From Holosporaceae bacterium (GTDB lineage Bacteria; Pseudomonadota; Alphaproteobacteria; UBA3830), in assembly GCA_031267235.1 (NCBI GenBank), contig JAIRZM010000021.1, positions 62,001 to 126,000 on the forward strand: DNA of 64,000 nt, read 5' to 3'. Under the pieces are notes generated by a model. It did no database searches, was not told the DNA's origin, and saw only the letters and a list, made by a program, of their open reading frames with translations. Shown here piece by piece: positions 47,601-55,755 of the stretch (its first letter is position 1; every line of letters begins with the position of its first letter). The position numbers were made by a program, and so were the translations under genes.

Positions 47601-48915
47601 TGATGATCGCGAAGACTTGAAACAATATCTGGTGGCGCAATTTGAGCGAATAAAATTTTTGGCTAAGGATCTGGCTACTCCAGTGGTGGATCTGCTCTCC
47701 ATAGAAAATGTTCTGGAGAAAGTAAAAAATCGTCCACTGTTGGAAAAATGGAAATCCATTATCGCCAGCATAGTGGATTATGAAGCTAGAAAACCTGGGA
47801 ATTCCATTGCGGCTTTGGAAACGTTCATTTCGGAGAATTTATCGCGAATCTCTCTTGAATCTTTCGATAATCAAGGAGAGATTCGAGCCATTGCGGAAAG
47901 CGGAGGCGACTATTTCCTAAACAAACGTTCGAGTGTGGCAAAATCGCTGATATCCAGAGCTGAGCTCGTGCAGTATGAGCGAGCCTCCAGAGCCTACAAC
48001 AAAATAAATAAACTATTCAATGATTCTCTCAGCCATAAATTTCCCTTTGGTAATACGTTGGATGATGCATCTCTGCGAGATATAGAAAAATTCGTTGACT
48101 TGTACGAGCAGAGCTCCGCTGGCATATACACGACTCTGGAGATTAACAAAGAGAACAAGAGCATCAGCTTGAAGGCGCTGGAGTTCTTAAAATCTATGGA
48201 TAAAATGATCCCATTTCTAAAACTTTGGATTGCTCAATCTAGGGGATCAGATCCAAATACCGCTCCCGTATCGTTTTCCATCCAACTGCGTCCTTCTCCA
48301 AATGTAGAAGCTTTCACATCCTCTTTGCTAGAGAGAAAAATAACCATTAATGATGCAGAGATCGAAGATAATGCTATTGGAACTTTCTTTAACAACGACA
48401 AAATGGGCGTGACATTTAGCTGGGTAGCATCTGCAGATGAGAAGCCCTACGAGGGAGGATCCAGCAAGAATCCGTTAATTCAGGGAACCAAAGCCACGTT
48501 CTCCTATGGTGGAAAGTGGTCAGTGTTTCGACTGATCGAGGAGCATAAAATCAGCAGGGAAATAGCGCTGCCTCAGGGGATTTTGCTGCAATTCCAGGTT
48601 CCCATAGTTGACGCCAGCAAGGGGAACGATGTGCTAACCTCTAAAATTGTTCTGAAGATTACGCCAATGGTTCGCGATGGCGACAAGCTTACTCCGCTGG
48701 AATGGCCAATATTTCCTAAGTTCTGTCCGGATTTGCACGGTCATGAGCGCAGCGTTGATCTTGTGGAATCTGTTGGTTCGGCTCCAGCAATTGACAATTT
48801 AGACACTCCCATTTCCTTTGATAGAGAAAATCTTGAATCGCAGCCGACAGTGGAGGTAGCTGAGCCAGTGCAGGAATCGGAAGTAGAGGGAGAGACCGAT
48901 GAAGCGGAGGAATAA
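44647..48915 (+). CDS. tssM: Type VI secretion membrane protein TssM (IcmF-like)
   Basis: 1422-residue inner-membrane protein that builds the T6SS trans-envelope complex. An N-terminal membrane helix (about 20-46) is followed by a P-loop MMVGPPSSGKSTLL (about 129-142), a further helix at about 435-451 (LAAGSFLISIGWFVG) and a long periplasmic part to about residue 1395, ending in an acidic tail (EVEGETDEAEE). The length exceeds the usual 1100-1250. AAGAGGT lies 6 bases before the ATG. tssJ, tssK and tssL are absent here. Confidence 0.93.
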   Translation: MENIKGFLLSKISLIPRELIPAVSFGMIVVAIILILVVFVLGVLFINAKPKPVIIRRDDKNTDPQKLPVTERIRREDLPVISGRLGEILALHGFLKIGPLTKVFFKVMEIIKNSSYDIRWRYKLPCFMMVGPPSSGKSTLLESLNFEHLTADGSAIDSMWKLFRRGAIFELPRIDAMEDEKNFWSFIGELFVFIRPRRPLDGIIVTLPMDMLLSNQTNMEKLAQEIFDRIFAFQHDLNFCLPIYVIVTKSDVIPGFAEFSYLLNSDSRQQIFGWSCPYSLNGAFSTSWIEEIFQTLENGVRKATVHFSREKEVSEDLKMALLFRSHLRSIKSALFQYLHTMFQNHAPEEGLILRGVYFVGRSKEKETASGELLQPSALSPKLFVNVDANLVHSYNNTLCFVQDLFREKIFKEYNLAHPIKIDALDMSKAEYRNKIILAAGSFLISIGWFVGNNNVKNKIHDYYQIMSSLKTSMVKIKYLEDNLRGEEDQALINKHTIQLLQNMPLIKWSDVSSIFVPQSWFSSLRNELTETLALVFDSVVVRAMYIDLNLNTKSILQKIGQELEMHHEKKDLFDVNSFLSFKNLQEFIRRVIDIKKISAEYNSIRRLEDRKSVIDLTDTIFKDKFNITETMKAHVPNRKLVLPRFDIELFQPHIESNLRRLFGIFLNDVFDKTIEKILQSLSADIEKMLESYRNAGAAYSAKDLAKIYEKTVLITDVLRNSKFNWIALDNFAPSKEYVKMIDDLKSSEIVDIDSIRDLLRLAEVQFRQFKSRLLELRTDLTGPLLANNIQAPSKGFEDFQKEIRALLDQAFIRSVPEAPFSTTILEDKALIWDVKRLKEISDLLDKYYEFSTTIPATMRAQYFEIYKTIARKCLHPTLQSLLGNAQIFDDMPLAHSRNLLEDAYKRQALNIRNSSVAVAKIMKALDEIQEEDNQKDFGFSTLVISQYTSLLEKVDALFNLETPYSPGNALFDNWNGDNNPRFLNFDDREDLKQYLVAQFERIKFLAKDLATPVVDLLSIENVLEKVKNRPLLEKWKSIIASIVDYEARKPGNSIAALETFISENLSRISLESFDNQGEIRAIAESGGDYFLNKRSSVAKSLISRAELVQYERASRAYNKINKLFNDSLSHKFPFGNTLDDASLRDIEKFVDLYEQSSAGIYTTLEINKENKSISLKALEFLKSMDKMIPFLKLWIAQSRGSDPNTAPVSFSIQLRPSPNVEAFTSSLLERKITINDAEIEDNAIGTFFNNDKMGVTFSWVASADEKPYEGGSSKNPLIQGTKATFSYGGKWSVFRLIEEHKISREIALPQGILLQFQVPIVDASKGNDVLTSKIVLKITPMVRDGDKLTPLEWPIFPKFCPDLHGHERSVDLVESVGSAPAIDNLDTPISFDRENLESQPTVEVAEPVQESEVEGETDEAEE

Positions 48916-48918
48916 CAC

Positions 48919-50028
48919 GTGATAAAAATCGATGATTTTTTGCTTCCAATTTCTCCCCACAACGAATGCGGCGAATATTTGCGCTACGACAATGTATACG
49001 ATCAAATAATTGAGCTGCGTCGCGAAGATGACATTAGTTTATCGCAGGGGATCTGGCAAACAAATGCCAAAAGGGCTAATTGGCTGGAAGTGCAGCATTT
49101 ATGTTCGGATTTGCTGTGCACCAGAACCAAGGATCTACAGATTGCCATGTGGCTTCTGGAATCTTTAACTGCGCTGCAGGGATTCAGCGGCCTAAATCAG
49201 GGGTTGATACTGGTGAAATCTCTCTGCGTAAAATTTTGGGATGGCATTTATCCGCCGTTGGATTCTGAAAATAAAAGCACGATCTGTCGAGCTGCTCCCT
49301 TCTACTTTTTTTCGGAAAAAATTCGGGAAAGAATAGTGTTGATCCCCCTAACAAATCCCAGCGATGGCGTTGCCGACGCTTATAATTTAGCTGACTGGAT
49401 GATGGCACGTCGGAATCTGCACATCAAGAACACAGGCGGACTTTCTCTTAAGCAAATTGGAAAAAGCGTAACCGTCACTCCAAAAGATTTTTTTGAAAGT
49501 ACAGAAAAAGAAGTTAGTGCGCTGTTGGATAATTTAAAGTTACTCAACGATTTTCTCAATGAAAAATGCCCCGAAGAAACGCCAAGTTTTCATGAAATTT
49601 TCGTCTGTCTCAAAGATATCGAACTCATAGTCTCCAGAAGCGCAACCGATAAGAAATCGTCCTTCGTTAGCGGTGGACAAAAACGTTCCGACGAAGCGGC
49701 GGAACATGTTGATCGTCAACCTATTGATGGAGATGATGCGTTTCAATCAGATGACGGAAGCGACGGAAATGATAAGGCGACAACAAAGGCACATGAAACT
49801 TTGGAGAGCGCCTATGAAACTCTTGTGAAGATTGCCGCCTTTTTAGAGAAAGAACAGCCTCAGAGTCCAGCATCCACATTGATCAAAATTGCCAGCGCCA
49901 TCGGCAATAAAACCTTTCAGGAACTTTTAGAGATTAACATGCAAAACGGAACGTCCGTTATGCGCGTAATTTCGGAACTTCACGGTCTTCTGAGTGTTGA
50001 TTCAAGCGGAACAAATAACCAAAACTGA
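48919..50028 (+). CDS. tssA: Type VI secretion protein TssA
   Basis: 369-residue ImpA_N-domain protein that caps or primes the tube and sheath. The start DDFLLPISPHNECGEYLRYD and WLEVQHLCSDLLCTRTKDLQ with FWDGIYPPLD are hallmarks of the ImpA N-terminal region (about 1-140). The C-terminal part is variable, with an acidic linker near 270-290. The GTG start has GGAGGAA upstream and lies 3 bases after tssM, so the pair is co-translated. Confidence 0.9.
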   Translation: MIKIDDFLLPISPHNECGEYLRYDNVYDQIIELRREDDISLSQGIWQTNAKRANWLEVQHLCSDLLCTRTKDLQIAMWLLESLTALQGFSGLNQGLILVKSLCVKFWDGIYPPLDSENKSTICRAAPFYFFSEKIRERIVLIPLTNPSDGVADAYNLADWMMARRNLHIKNTGGLSLKQIGKSVTVTPKDFFESTEKEVSALLDNLKLLNDFLNEKCPEETPSFHEIFVCLKDIELIVSRSATDKKSSFVSGGQKRSDEAAEHVDRQPIDGDDAFQSDDGSDGNDKATTKAHETLESAYETLVKIAAFLEKEQPQSPASTLIKIASAIGNKTFQELLEINMQNGTSVMRVISELHGLLSVDSSGTNNQN

Positions 50029-50046
50029 TAGCGCGAAATTTTCCCA

Positions 50047-51402
50047 TTGGGTGCTATACTGGCGCTGTTTTTAATGTTGGCGTTGATTATGATGGAATTT
50101 TCCAGTTTTCTTTGGGTATGCCCATTTTGTGGGATTGTTTTTTCCATGTCTTTTTTCCCACTGTTATTTCCGAATTTTTGGCGTAAATATGCCTGCTATG
50201 TGCCATTATCTTGGTCACTAATATACCTGGTCTTTGTGGCTTATTTTTTCGGCCTTTCTCAGATTGTTGATGCTATTTTTGACCCACTGCTTGTCGATTA
50301 CCTGCCCTTTATAATTTTAATTGCTACGCTATATATTGTATCTGGTGGTATTTTTGTGGATTTTCCCAGAGGCAATGGACCAATTTTTAACGCATTATTT
50401 CTACTTTTTGGCGGTTTCTTGGCGGGATGGATTGGGACCACCGGAGCTTCTATGCTGCTGATACGTCCGTTTCTGCGCGCAAATGCCGGAAGAAAAAGAT
50501 GCTCGCATTTGGTGGTGTTTTTTATATTTCTGGTGGCCAACATCGGGGGTAGCGCCACTCCTATCGGAGACCCTCCATTGTTTATAGGTTTTCTGAAAGG
50601 CATAGATTTTTTTTGGTTTATTAGAAACCTATATCCAATCATAGGCAGCACAATTTTTGCGCTTGTTGCATTATTTTTGATCATTGATTTTATTTTGTTT
50701 AAAGGTGATCCGGCAACAGGTCGCAACGGGGCTGCCCAATCGGTATTTGTTTTGGAAGGGAAGGTAAATTTGTTTCTTATGGCGGCGGTTCTCTTCATCG
50801 TTATTTCTTGTAATTTTTCCTGTGAAGTTTCGCTGTGGGGGCATAAGTTTAATTATTCTTCCATTTTAAGAAATGGACTACTTGTGGCCATCGCATTAAT
50901 TTCGCTTAGGATTACACCTAGAGAAATTCATAAAAAAAATGGTTTCTCAGCTGCGCCTCTGAGAGAGGTAGCGGAACTTTTTGCCGGAATCTTTATAACA
51001 ATTGCTCCCATTATATCCATATTACAACAGGGCGTTAACGGAGCTTTGGGTGGCGTTTTCCGATGGATAGCTCCCGCTGGAGAATTTATTGCCAACAGAT
51101 GCTTTTGGGCCAGCGGTTTGTTGTCCTCGCTGCTGGATAATGCGCCAACATTTTTAATTTTTTTTCATCTGACCTCGGGCGATGCGCAAACTCTTATGAC
51201 AGTTAAATCTCACATTTTGGCGGCCTTTTCTATTTCAACGGTCTTCATGGGGGCGCTGACGTATTTGGGAAATGCGCCAAATCTAATGGTTCGGTCGATA
51301 GCTGAGCATCATGCCGTAAAAACTCCCTCATTTATGGAGTATTTGCTCTGGTCCAGTGTAATTTTACTGCCGATTTTTGCTGTTATTTCTAGTTGTTTGT
51401 AG
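50047..51402 (+). CDS. nhaD: NhaD-type sodium/proton antiporter
   Basis: 451-residue integral membrane protein with about 11-12 helices. Ion-transporter-family features are GTTGASMLLIRPFLRAN, NIGGSATPIGDPPLFIGF and SSLLDNAPTFLIFF, which match NhaD antiporters. It would exchange cytoplasmic Na for protons. The TTG at 50047 lacks a good ribosome-binding site; ATG 50074 or 50089 are possible. It lies between tssA and rsmH with the same orientation. Confidence 0.87.
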   Translation: MGAILALFLMLALIMMEFSSFLWVCPFCGIVFSMSFFPLLFPNFWRKYACYVPLSWSLIYLVFVAYFFGLSQIVDAIFDPLLVDYLPFIILIATLYIVSGGIFVDFPRGNGPIFNALFLLFGGFLAGWIGTTGASMLLIRPFLRANAGRKRCSHLVVFFIFLVANIGGSATPIGDPPLFIGFLKGIDFFWFIRNLYPIIGSTIFALVALFLIIDFILFKGDPATGRNGAAQSVFVLEGKVNLFLMAAVLFIVISCNFSCEVSLWGHKFNYSSILRNGLLVAIALISLRITPREIHKKNGFSAAPLREVAELFAGIFITIAPIISILQQGVNGALGGVFRWIAPAGEFIANRCFWASGLLSSLLDNAPTFLIFFHLTSGDAQTLMTVKSHILAAFSISTVFMGALTYLGNAPNLMVRSIAEHHAVKTPSFMEYLLWSSVILLPIFAVISSCL

Positions 51403-51406
51403 TTTT

Positions 51407-52270
51407 ATGGAACATATTTCAGTTTTACTAAAGGAAGTTTTGGCAATGTTGTCTCCCAAAAATGGAGGCATTTATTTCGATGGGACGTTCGGCGGCGGTG
51501 GGTACAGTCGCGCAATCCTAAAGGCCGCCAATTGTCGGGTAATTGCCTGCGATCGAGATCCCATTGCCGAAAGCATGGCGGCGAATCTGAAGCGCAATTA
51601 TGAAGGCAATTTTGATTTTTCTTTGGCTAAATTCAGCGATATCCGTTCAATTGCAAAATCATATGGCGCAAAAAGTCTGGACGGAGTCGTCTTGGATCTT
51701 GGAGTTTCCAATTTTCAATTGGCAGATCCATCCAGAGGATTTTCTTTCAAATTATCGGGTCCGCTGCTTATGGGCATGGGACTAAACGATGAAACGGCGC
51801 TGGGCGTAATTAGAAAATATTCGGAGAAAAATTTGGCAGATATTATTTATCAGTTCGGAGAAGAGCCATTTTCTAGACGTATAGCTAAAAATATCAAATT
51901 AAATCTACGCAGTATTCAAAACACAAAAGACTTGGTTAACGTGATTCATTCCTGCGTCAAAAAAACTGGAAAAATAGACTCTGCCACCAAAACATTTCAG
52001 GCGTTAAGAATTTTTGTGAACGACGAACTGGGAGAGTTGGAAAGAGTTCTATCTGAATCCGTGGAATTGCTAAATCCCAGTGGAAAAATAATTGTGGTAA
52101 GCTTTCATTCACTGGAGGATCGGATAGTAAAACTATTTTTTAGAAAGTTGTCGCGCGGCGAAAATAAATTTCAACTTCTAAATAAAAAACCAACAACTCC
52201 TTCAGAAGAAGAAATTTTATTAAATCAACGCTCAAGATCGGCTAAACTTCGAGGAATTTCTATGCTATAA
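51407..52270 (+). CDS. rsmH: 16S rRNA m4C1402 methyltransferase RsmH
   Basis: 287 residues from MEHISVLLKEVLAMLSP; the earlier ATG at 51377 lies inside nhaD. SAM-binding motif IYFDGTFGGGGYSRAIL, VVLDLGVSNFQL and VVSFHSLEDRIVKLFF are typical. It opens the first dcw half and mraZ, usually just before it, is absent. Confidence 0.97.
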   Translation: MEHISVLLKEVLAMLSPKNGGIYFDGTFGGGGYSRAILKAANCRVIACDRDPIAESMAANLKRNYEGNFDFSLAKFSDIRSIAKSYGAKSLDGVVLDLGVSNFQLADPSRGFSFKLSGPLLMGMGLNDETALGVIRKYSEKNLADIIYQFGEEPFSRRIAKNIKLNLRSIQNTKDLVNVIHSCVKKTGKIDSATKTFQALRIFVNDELGELERVLSESVELLNPSGKIIVVSFHSLEDRIVKLFFRKLSRGENKFQLLNKKPTTPSEEEILLNQRSRSAKLRGISML

Positions 52271-52295
52271 CTAGACGGTTTTAGCATCCTCTGGC

Positions 52296-52652
52296 ATGAT
52301 AACGAAAAAATCTTCTATATTTTTTGCGATTCTGATATGTGTTGTTGGCGCATGGTTGTTTTACTTGAAATATTCTGTGCTATCCATTGAAAATAGAATC
52401 CGACAGACCAAGAAAGAAATAGCAATTGAGAAAAAAAATCATCATATTTTAAAGGCTGAATGGAAAACGCTAATATCGCCCGAGAGAATTCAACGTCTCG
52501 CGGTTAAGCACCTTAAAATGCGTCAAATTGAGCCCAAACAGCTGCGAGAATTCGACGCTTCAATATTTCACTCGGAAAAGAGCAAATACAAAGAAACAAA
52601 AAGGCTATCAAAATTAGTGGATGAGATTTTTTCACTGGAAAGTCGCCGCTAA
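52296..52652 (+). CDS. ftsL: Cell division protein FtsL
   Basis: 118-residue bitopic divisome protein with one membrane helix (about 7-25) and a short coiled coil (about 28-60). The conserved region SPERIQRLAVKHLKM follows. The call relies on position between rsmH and ftsI, plus size and topology, since FtsL is poorly conserved. The stop shares one base with the ftsI start (TAATG). Confidence 0.88.
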   Translation: MITKKSSIFFAILICVVGAWLFYLKYSVLSIENRIRQTKKEIAIEKKNHHILKAEWKTLISPERIQRLAVKHLKMRQIEPKQLREFDASIFHSEKSKYKETKRLSKLVDEIFSLESRR

Positions 52653-54301
52653 TGCATTCCGGCCTTGGCAGCAATTTCTATTCGTTATCAACGCGAGCCT
52701 TGAAGATTGCAAAGCAGCGAACACTATTCGCCGTAAGCGTTTTTTTTATTCTATTTTGTCTGTTGATCTGTAGACTTGCGCAAATAATGATTTTCGACGT
52801 TCACGGCAAAGGGAATTCATGGGGCCAAAATACTCCAACGTTTGTTTCCCGCGCCGATATAGTTGATAGAAACGGCGCAATAGTTGCCACAAGTCTTCCC
52901 ACTGTTTCTCTATATGCATGCCCTCATGAAATAATAAATTTGAAGGAATCTGTTGAAAAAATAGGAAATGTTTTCAGAGAGATAAACAAAAATGAATTAA
53001 TGAAAAGGCTATCTTCTTCAAAAAAATTTATCTGGATAAAACGTCATTTGTCCCCATCCCAGGAACAGTCCGTCTTAAATCAAGGAATTCCTGGCATGCA
53101 TTTTTTGAGAACCGAAAGGCGCGTTTATCCAGACAAAAATCTTTTAGCTCATGTGGTTGGAGGAACTGATATTGACAATGTCGGCATCTCTGGAATTGAG
53201 AAAGTGTTTGATCAATCATTGCGAGAATCTACGAATCCTATAGCTTTATCAGTCGACACAAAAGTTCAGCATGCTGTCCGCGATGAATTGCAAAAAGGAA
53301 TAGCGGAATTCAGCGCTCTAGGCGGCGCTGCAATCGTAATGGAAATTGCGACAGGAGAGATTAGAGCACTGGTTTCGTTGCCGGATTTTGATCCCAATAA
53401 AAATTCTGATCCGCAGGCGAAGGAGAGATTTAATCTGGTAACGTCATCCGCCATTGAGCCGGGCTCGTCCGCTAAAATTTTTAATACTGCGATGGCGTTG
53501 GAGTACGGCGCCGTTACTCCATTTACCAAATTCGATGCAAGGTTTCCGCTAAAGGTGGGAAAGTACACAATACATGACTTTCGAGGAAAGGGCATGCTTT
53601 TGTCCGTAGAGGAAATTATGAAATACTCATCCAACATTGGATCCGCCAAAATAGCCATGAAGGTTGGTCCTACAGCCCAGAAAAAATTCTTCAAACGCAT
53701 CGGGTTACTGGACATGGTTTCCTGTGAATTGTGCGAAACGCAGCGTCCGCTTTATCCATCTCCATGGTCGGAATTAAATTCCATCACAATTGCATTTGGA
53801 CATGGCATTGCCTTCAGTCCTTTGCATTTGATTACTGTTGCCTCTGGAATTTTAAATAATGGAATTCTTAATGCCCCAACATTACTAAAGCGGCAGGCAA
53901 TTCCAGGCAGAAAAATTCTCTCCGCTAAAACGTCAAATCAGATGAAAGCGTTAATGAGGATAAATGTTCTTGAAGGAACCAATAGACTTGCGGAAGTTGC
54001 CGGTTATATGGTGGGAGGAAAATCCGGCACTGCGGAAAAACAAAAGGGTGGCAGATACCTAAAAAACGTAAACTACAATGGCTTCATGGGAGCTTTTCCG
54101 ATGACAAATCCCAAATATGCTGTTTATGTATTGCTGGACGATCCAAAAGCCACAAGTAAAACTCATGGCTACAGAGCATCCGGATGGAATGCTACTCCGA
54201 CTGCGGGGAATATTATTCGAAGAATCGGCCCAATTCTCGGCGTTACTGCATCCAATGGCCATGAGCCGGATTGGCACGATCTTTTAAGGAATATGAAATG
54301 A
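52652..54301 (+). CDS. ftsI: Peptidoglycan transpeptidase FtsI (PBP3)
   Basis: 549-residue septal transpeptidase. Membrane helix at about 28-48, then the pedestal region starting SRADIVDRNGAIVA, then the transpeptidase domain with SxxK in SAIEPGSSAKIF (about 270), SxN in MKYSSNIGSAK and the KSG triad in GGKSGTAEKQ. It is the division paralogue of the PBP2 at the left edge. It is coupled to murE by an ATGA overlap. ftsW is not adjacent. Confidence 0.97.
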   Translation: MHSGLGSNFYSLSTRALKIAKQRTLFAVSVFFILFCLLICRLAQIMIFDVHGKGNSWGQNTPTFVSRADIVDRNGAIVATSLPTVSLYACPHEIINLKESVEKIGNVFREINKNELMKRLSSSKKFIWIKRHLSPSQEQSVLNQGIPGMHFLRTERRVYPDKNLLAHVVGGTDIDNVGISGIEKVFDQSLRESTNPIALSVDTKVQHAVRDELQKGIAEFSALGGAAIVMEIATGEIRALVSLPDFDPNKNSDPQAKERFNLVTSSAIEPGSSAKIFNTAMALEYGAVTPFTKFDARFPLKVGKYTIHDFRGKGMLLSVEEIMKYSSNIGSAKIAMKVGPTAQKKFFKRIGLLDMVSCELCETQRPLYPSPWSELNSITIAFGHGIAFSPLHLITVASGILNNGILNAPTLLKRQAIPGRKILSAKTSNQMKALMRINVLEGTNRLAEVAGYMVGGKSGTAEKQKGGRYLKNVNYNGFMGAFPMTNPKYAVYVLLDDPKATSKTHGYRASGWNATPTAGNIIRRIGPILGVTASNGHEPDWHDLLRNMK

Positions 54302-55755
54302 AAAAACTCGGAGAGTTGGTAAGCTTTTCGCTCCCGAATAGCCTGAAACGGCTAACGATAACTGATATTTGTGATAATTCTCAAAAGGTCATTGCGGGAA
54401 GTGTTTTTGTGGCGTTGAAAGGGGCTTCCGTAGACGGTAAGGCCTACGTAGATGACGCAATTCTTAAGGGGGCAAGGTGCGTTGTTTTGGATGGCGAGAA
54501 TTTTGCCTATGGCGTTGAAATAAGGAACGACATTCCTTTTGTTTTTGTAAGAAATGCGCGAGCGGAGCTGGCTCATATGTTGGGAAAGTTTTTTGATGGT
54601 AATTTCGATGGTTTGGCTGCGGTGACTGGAACCAATGGAAAAAGCTCCACGGTTGATATGGTTAGGCAGATTTGGACAGGTGCTGGGATTACTGGAGCCA
54701 GCATAGGAACTCTCGGGGTTATTAGCGAAAAGAATAATGAAAATTTATCTGCTAATTTAACGTCTCCCGGAGCAATAGAGTTGCGCAAAATTTTAAACAA
54801 ATTGCAGGAGCGAAAAATAAAGAACATCGTTCTGGAGGCCTCAAGCCATGGCCTAGATCAGTCTAGAATAGACGGCTTGAAATTTGATGTTTGCGCTTTC
54901 ACCAATTTCAGTCGTGATCATCTTGATTATCATCAAACGCTGGAGAATTATTGGCGTGCCAAGGAGCGATTGTTTTCCGAAATTGCGCTGCAAAAAACCG
55001 TGATTGTTGTGAATTCAGACGACAAATATTCGGCAAGAATATGCGAGATAGCGAAAAATAGAAGAATGAAGTGTATCAGCTATGGATATGAAGCCAACGA
55101 TATTAGAATTGTAGAGATAAAACAGGAGGAAACTCATCAAAAGGTAAAAGCGTTATTTTGGGGAAAAGAAATTTCCTTCGTTTTTCCCATCTCTGGAACA
55201 TTTCAGGTCTATAATGCACTCTGTGCTGCAGCAATTTGTCACTTTACTGGCCTAAAACTTGATGCCATTGTTGATGGATTAACAAAATTACATCCCATCA
55301 ATGGGCGACTTGAATTAATATCTCAGGTGGGAACTGCCAGCATCTATTTGGACTACGCGCATACTCCGGATGCTCTAAAAAATGCAATTTTATCTCTGAG
55401 AAATTGCGCAAAAAACAGAATCATCGTAGTTTTCGGATGTGGCGGCAATCGCGACGCTTCCAAGCGCGTTCTCATGGGGGAAATTGCGCGGGAGTTTGCG
55501 GATATTGTCATCGTGACAGATGATAATCCTCGAAATGAAAATCCAGAACAGATTAGAAAAATGATTTTGAAAGGATGTCCAGTCGCCAAGGAAATTGCTG
55601 ATAGAAAAAATGCAATTGAATATGCTATAGATATGCTGTCTTATGGAGATGCACTATTGGTTGCTGGAAAAGGTCATGAAAACTATCAGCAGATAGGTGA
55701 CGAATTCACGGATTTTAGCGATAGAGACATCATTTTGAGCAAAGTTTTTCCATGA
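54298..55755 (+). CDS. murE: UDP-MurNAc-tripeptide synthetase MurE (meso-DAP type)
   Basis: 485 residues from the ATG overlapping the ftsI stop, with AAGGA upstream. P-loop TGTNGKSSTVDM, LEASSHGLDQSRI, FTNFSRDHLDYH and LDYAHTPDAL are present. The DNPR motif (TDDNPRNENP) indicates meso-diaminopimelate rather than lysine as substrate. It is followed by murF with a 4-base overlap. Confidence 0.97.
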   Translation: MKKLGELVSFSLPNSLKRLTITDICDNSQKVIAGSVFVALKGASVDGKAYVDDAILKGARCVVLDGENFAYGVEIRNDIPFVFVRNARAELAHMLGKFFDGNFDGLAAVTGTNGKSSTVDMVRQIWTGAGITGASIGTLGVISEKNNENLSANLTSPGAIELRKILNKLQERKIKNIVLEASSHGLDQSRIDGLKFDVCAFTNFSRDHLDYHQTLENYWRAKERLFSEIALQKTVIVVNSDDKYSARICEIAKNRRMKCISYGYEANDIRIVEIKQEETHQKVKALFWGKEISFVFPISGTFQVYNALCAAAICHFTGLKLDAIVDGLTKLHPINGRLELISQVGTASIYLDYAHTPDALKNAILSLRNCAKNRIIVVFGCGGNRDASKRVLMGEIAREFADIVIVTDDNPRNENPEQIRKMILKGCPVAKEIADRKNAIEYAIDMLSYGDALLVAGKGHENYQQIGDEFTDFSDRDIILSKVFP

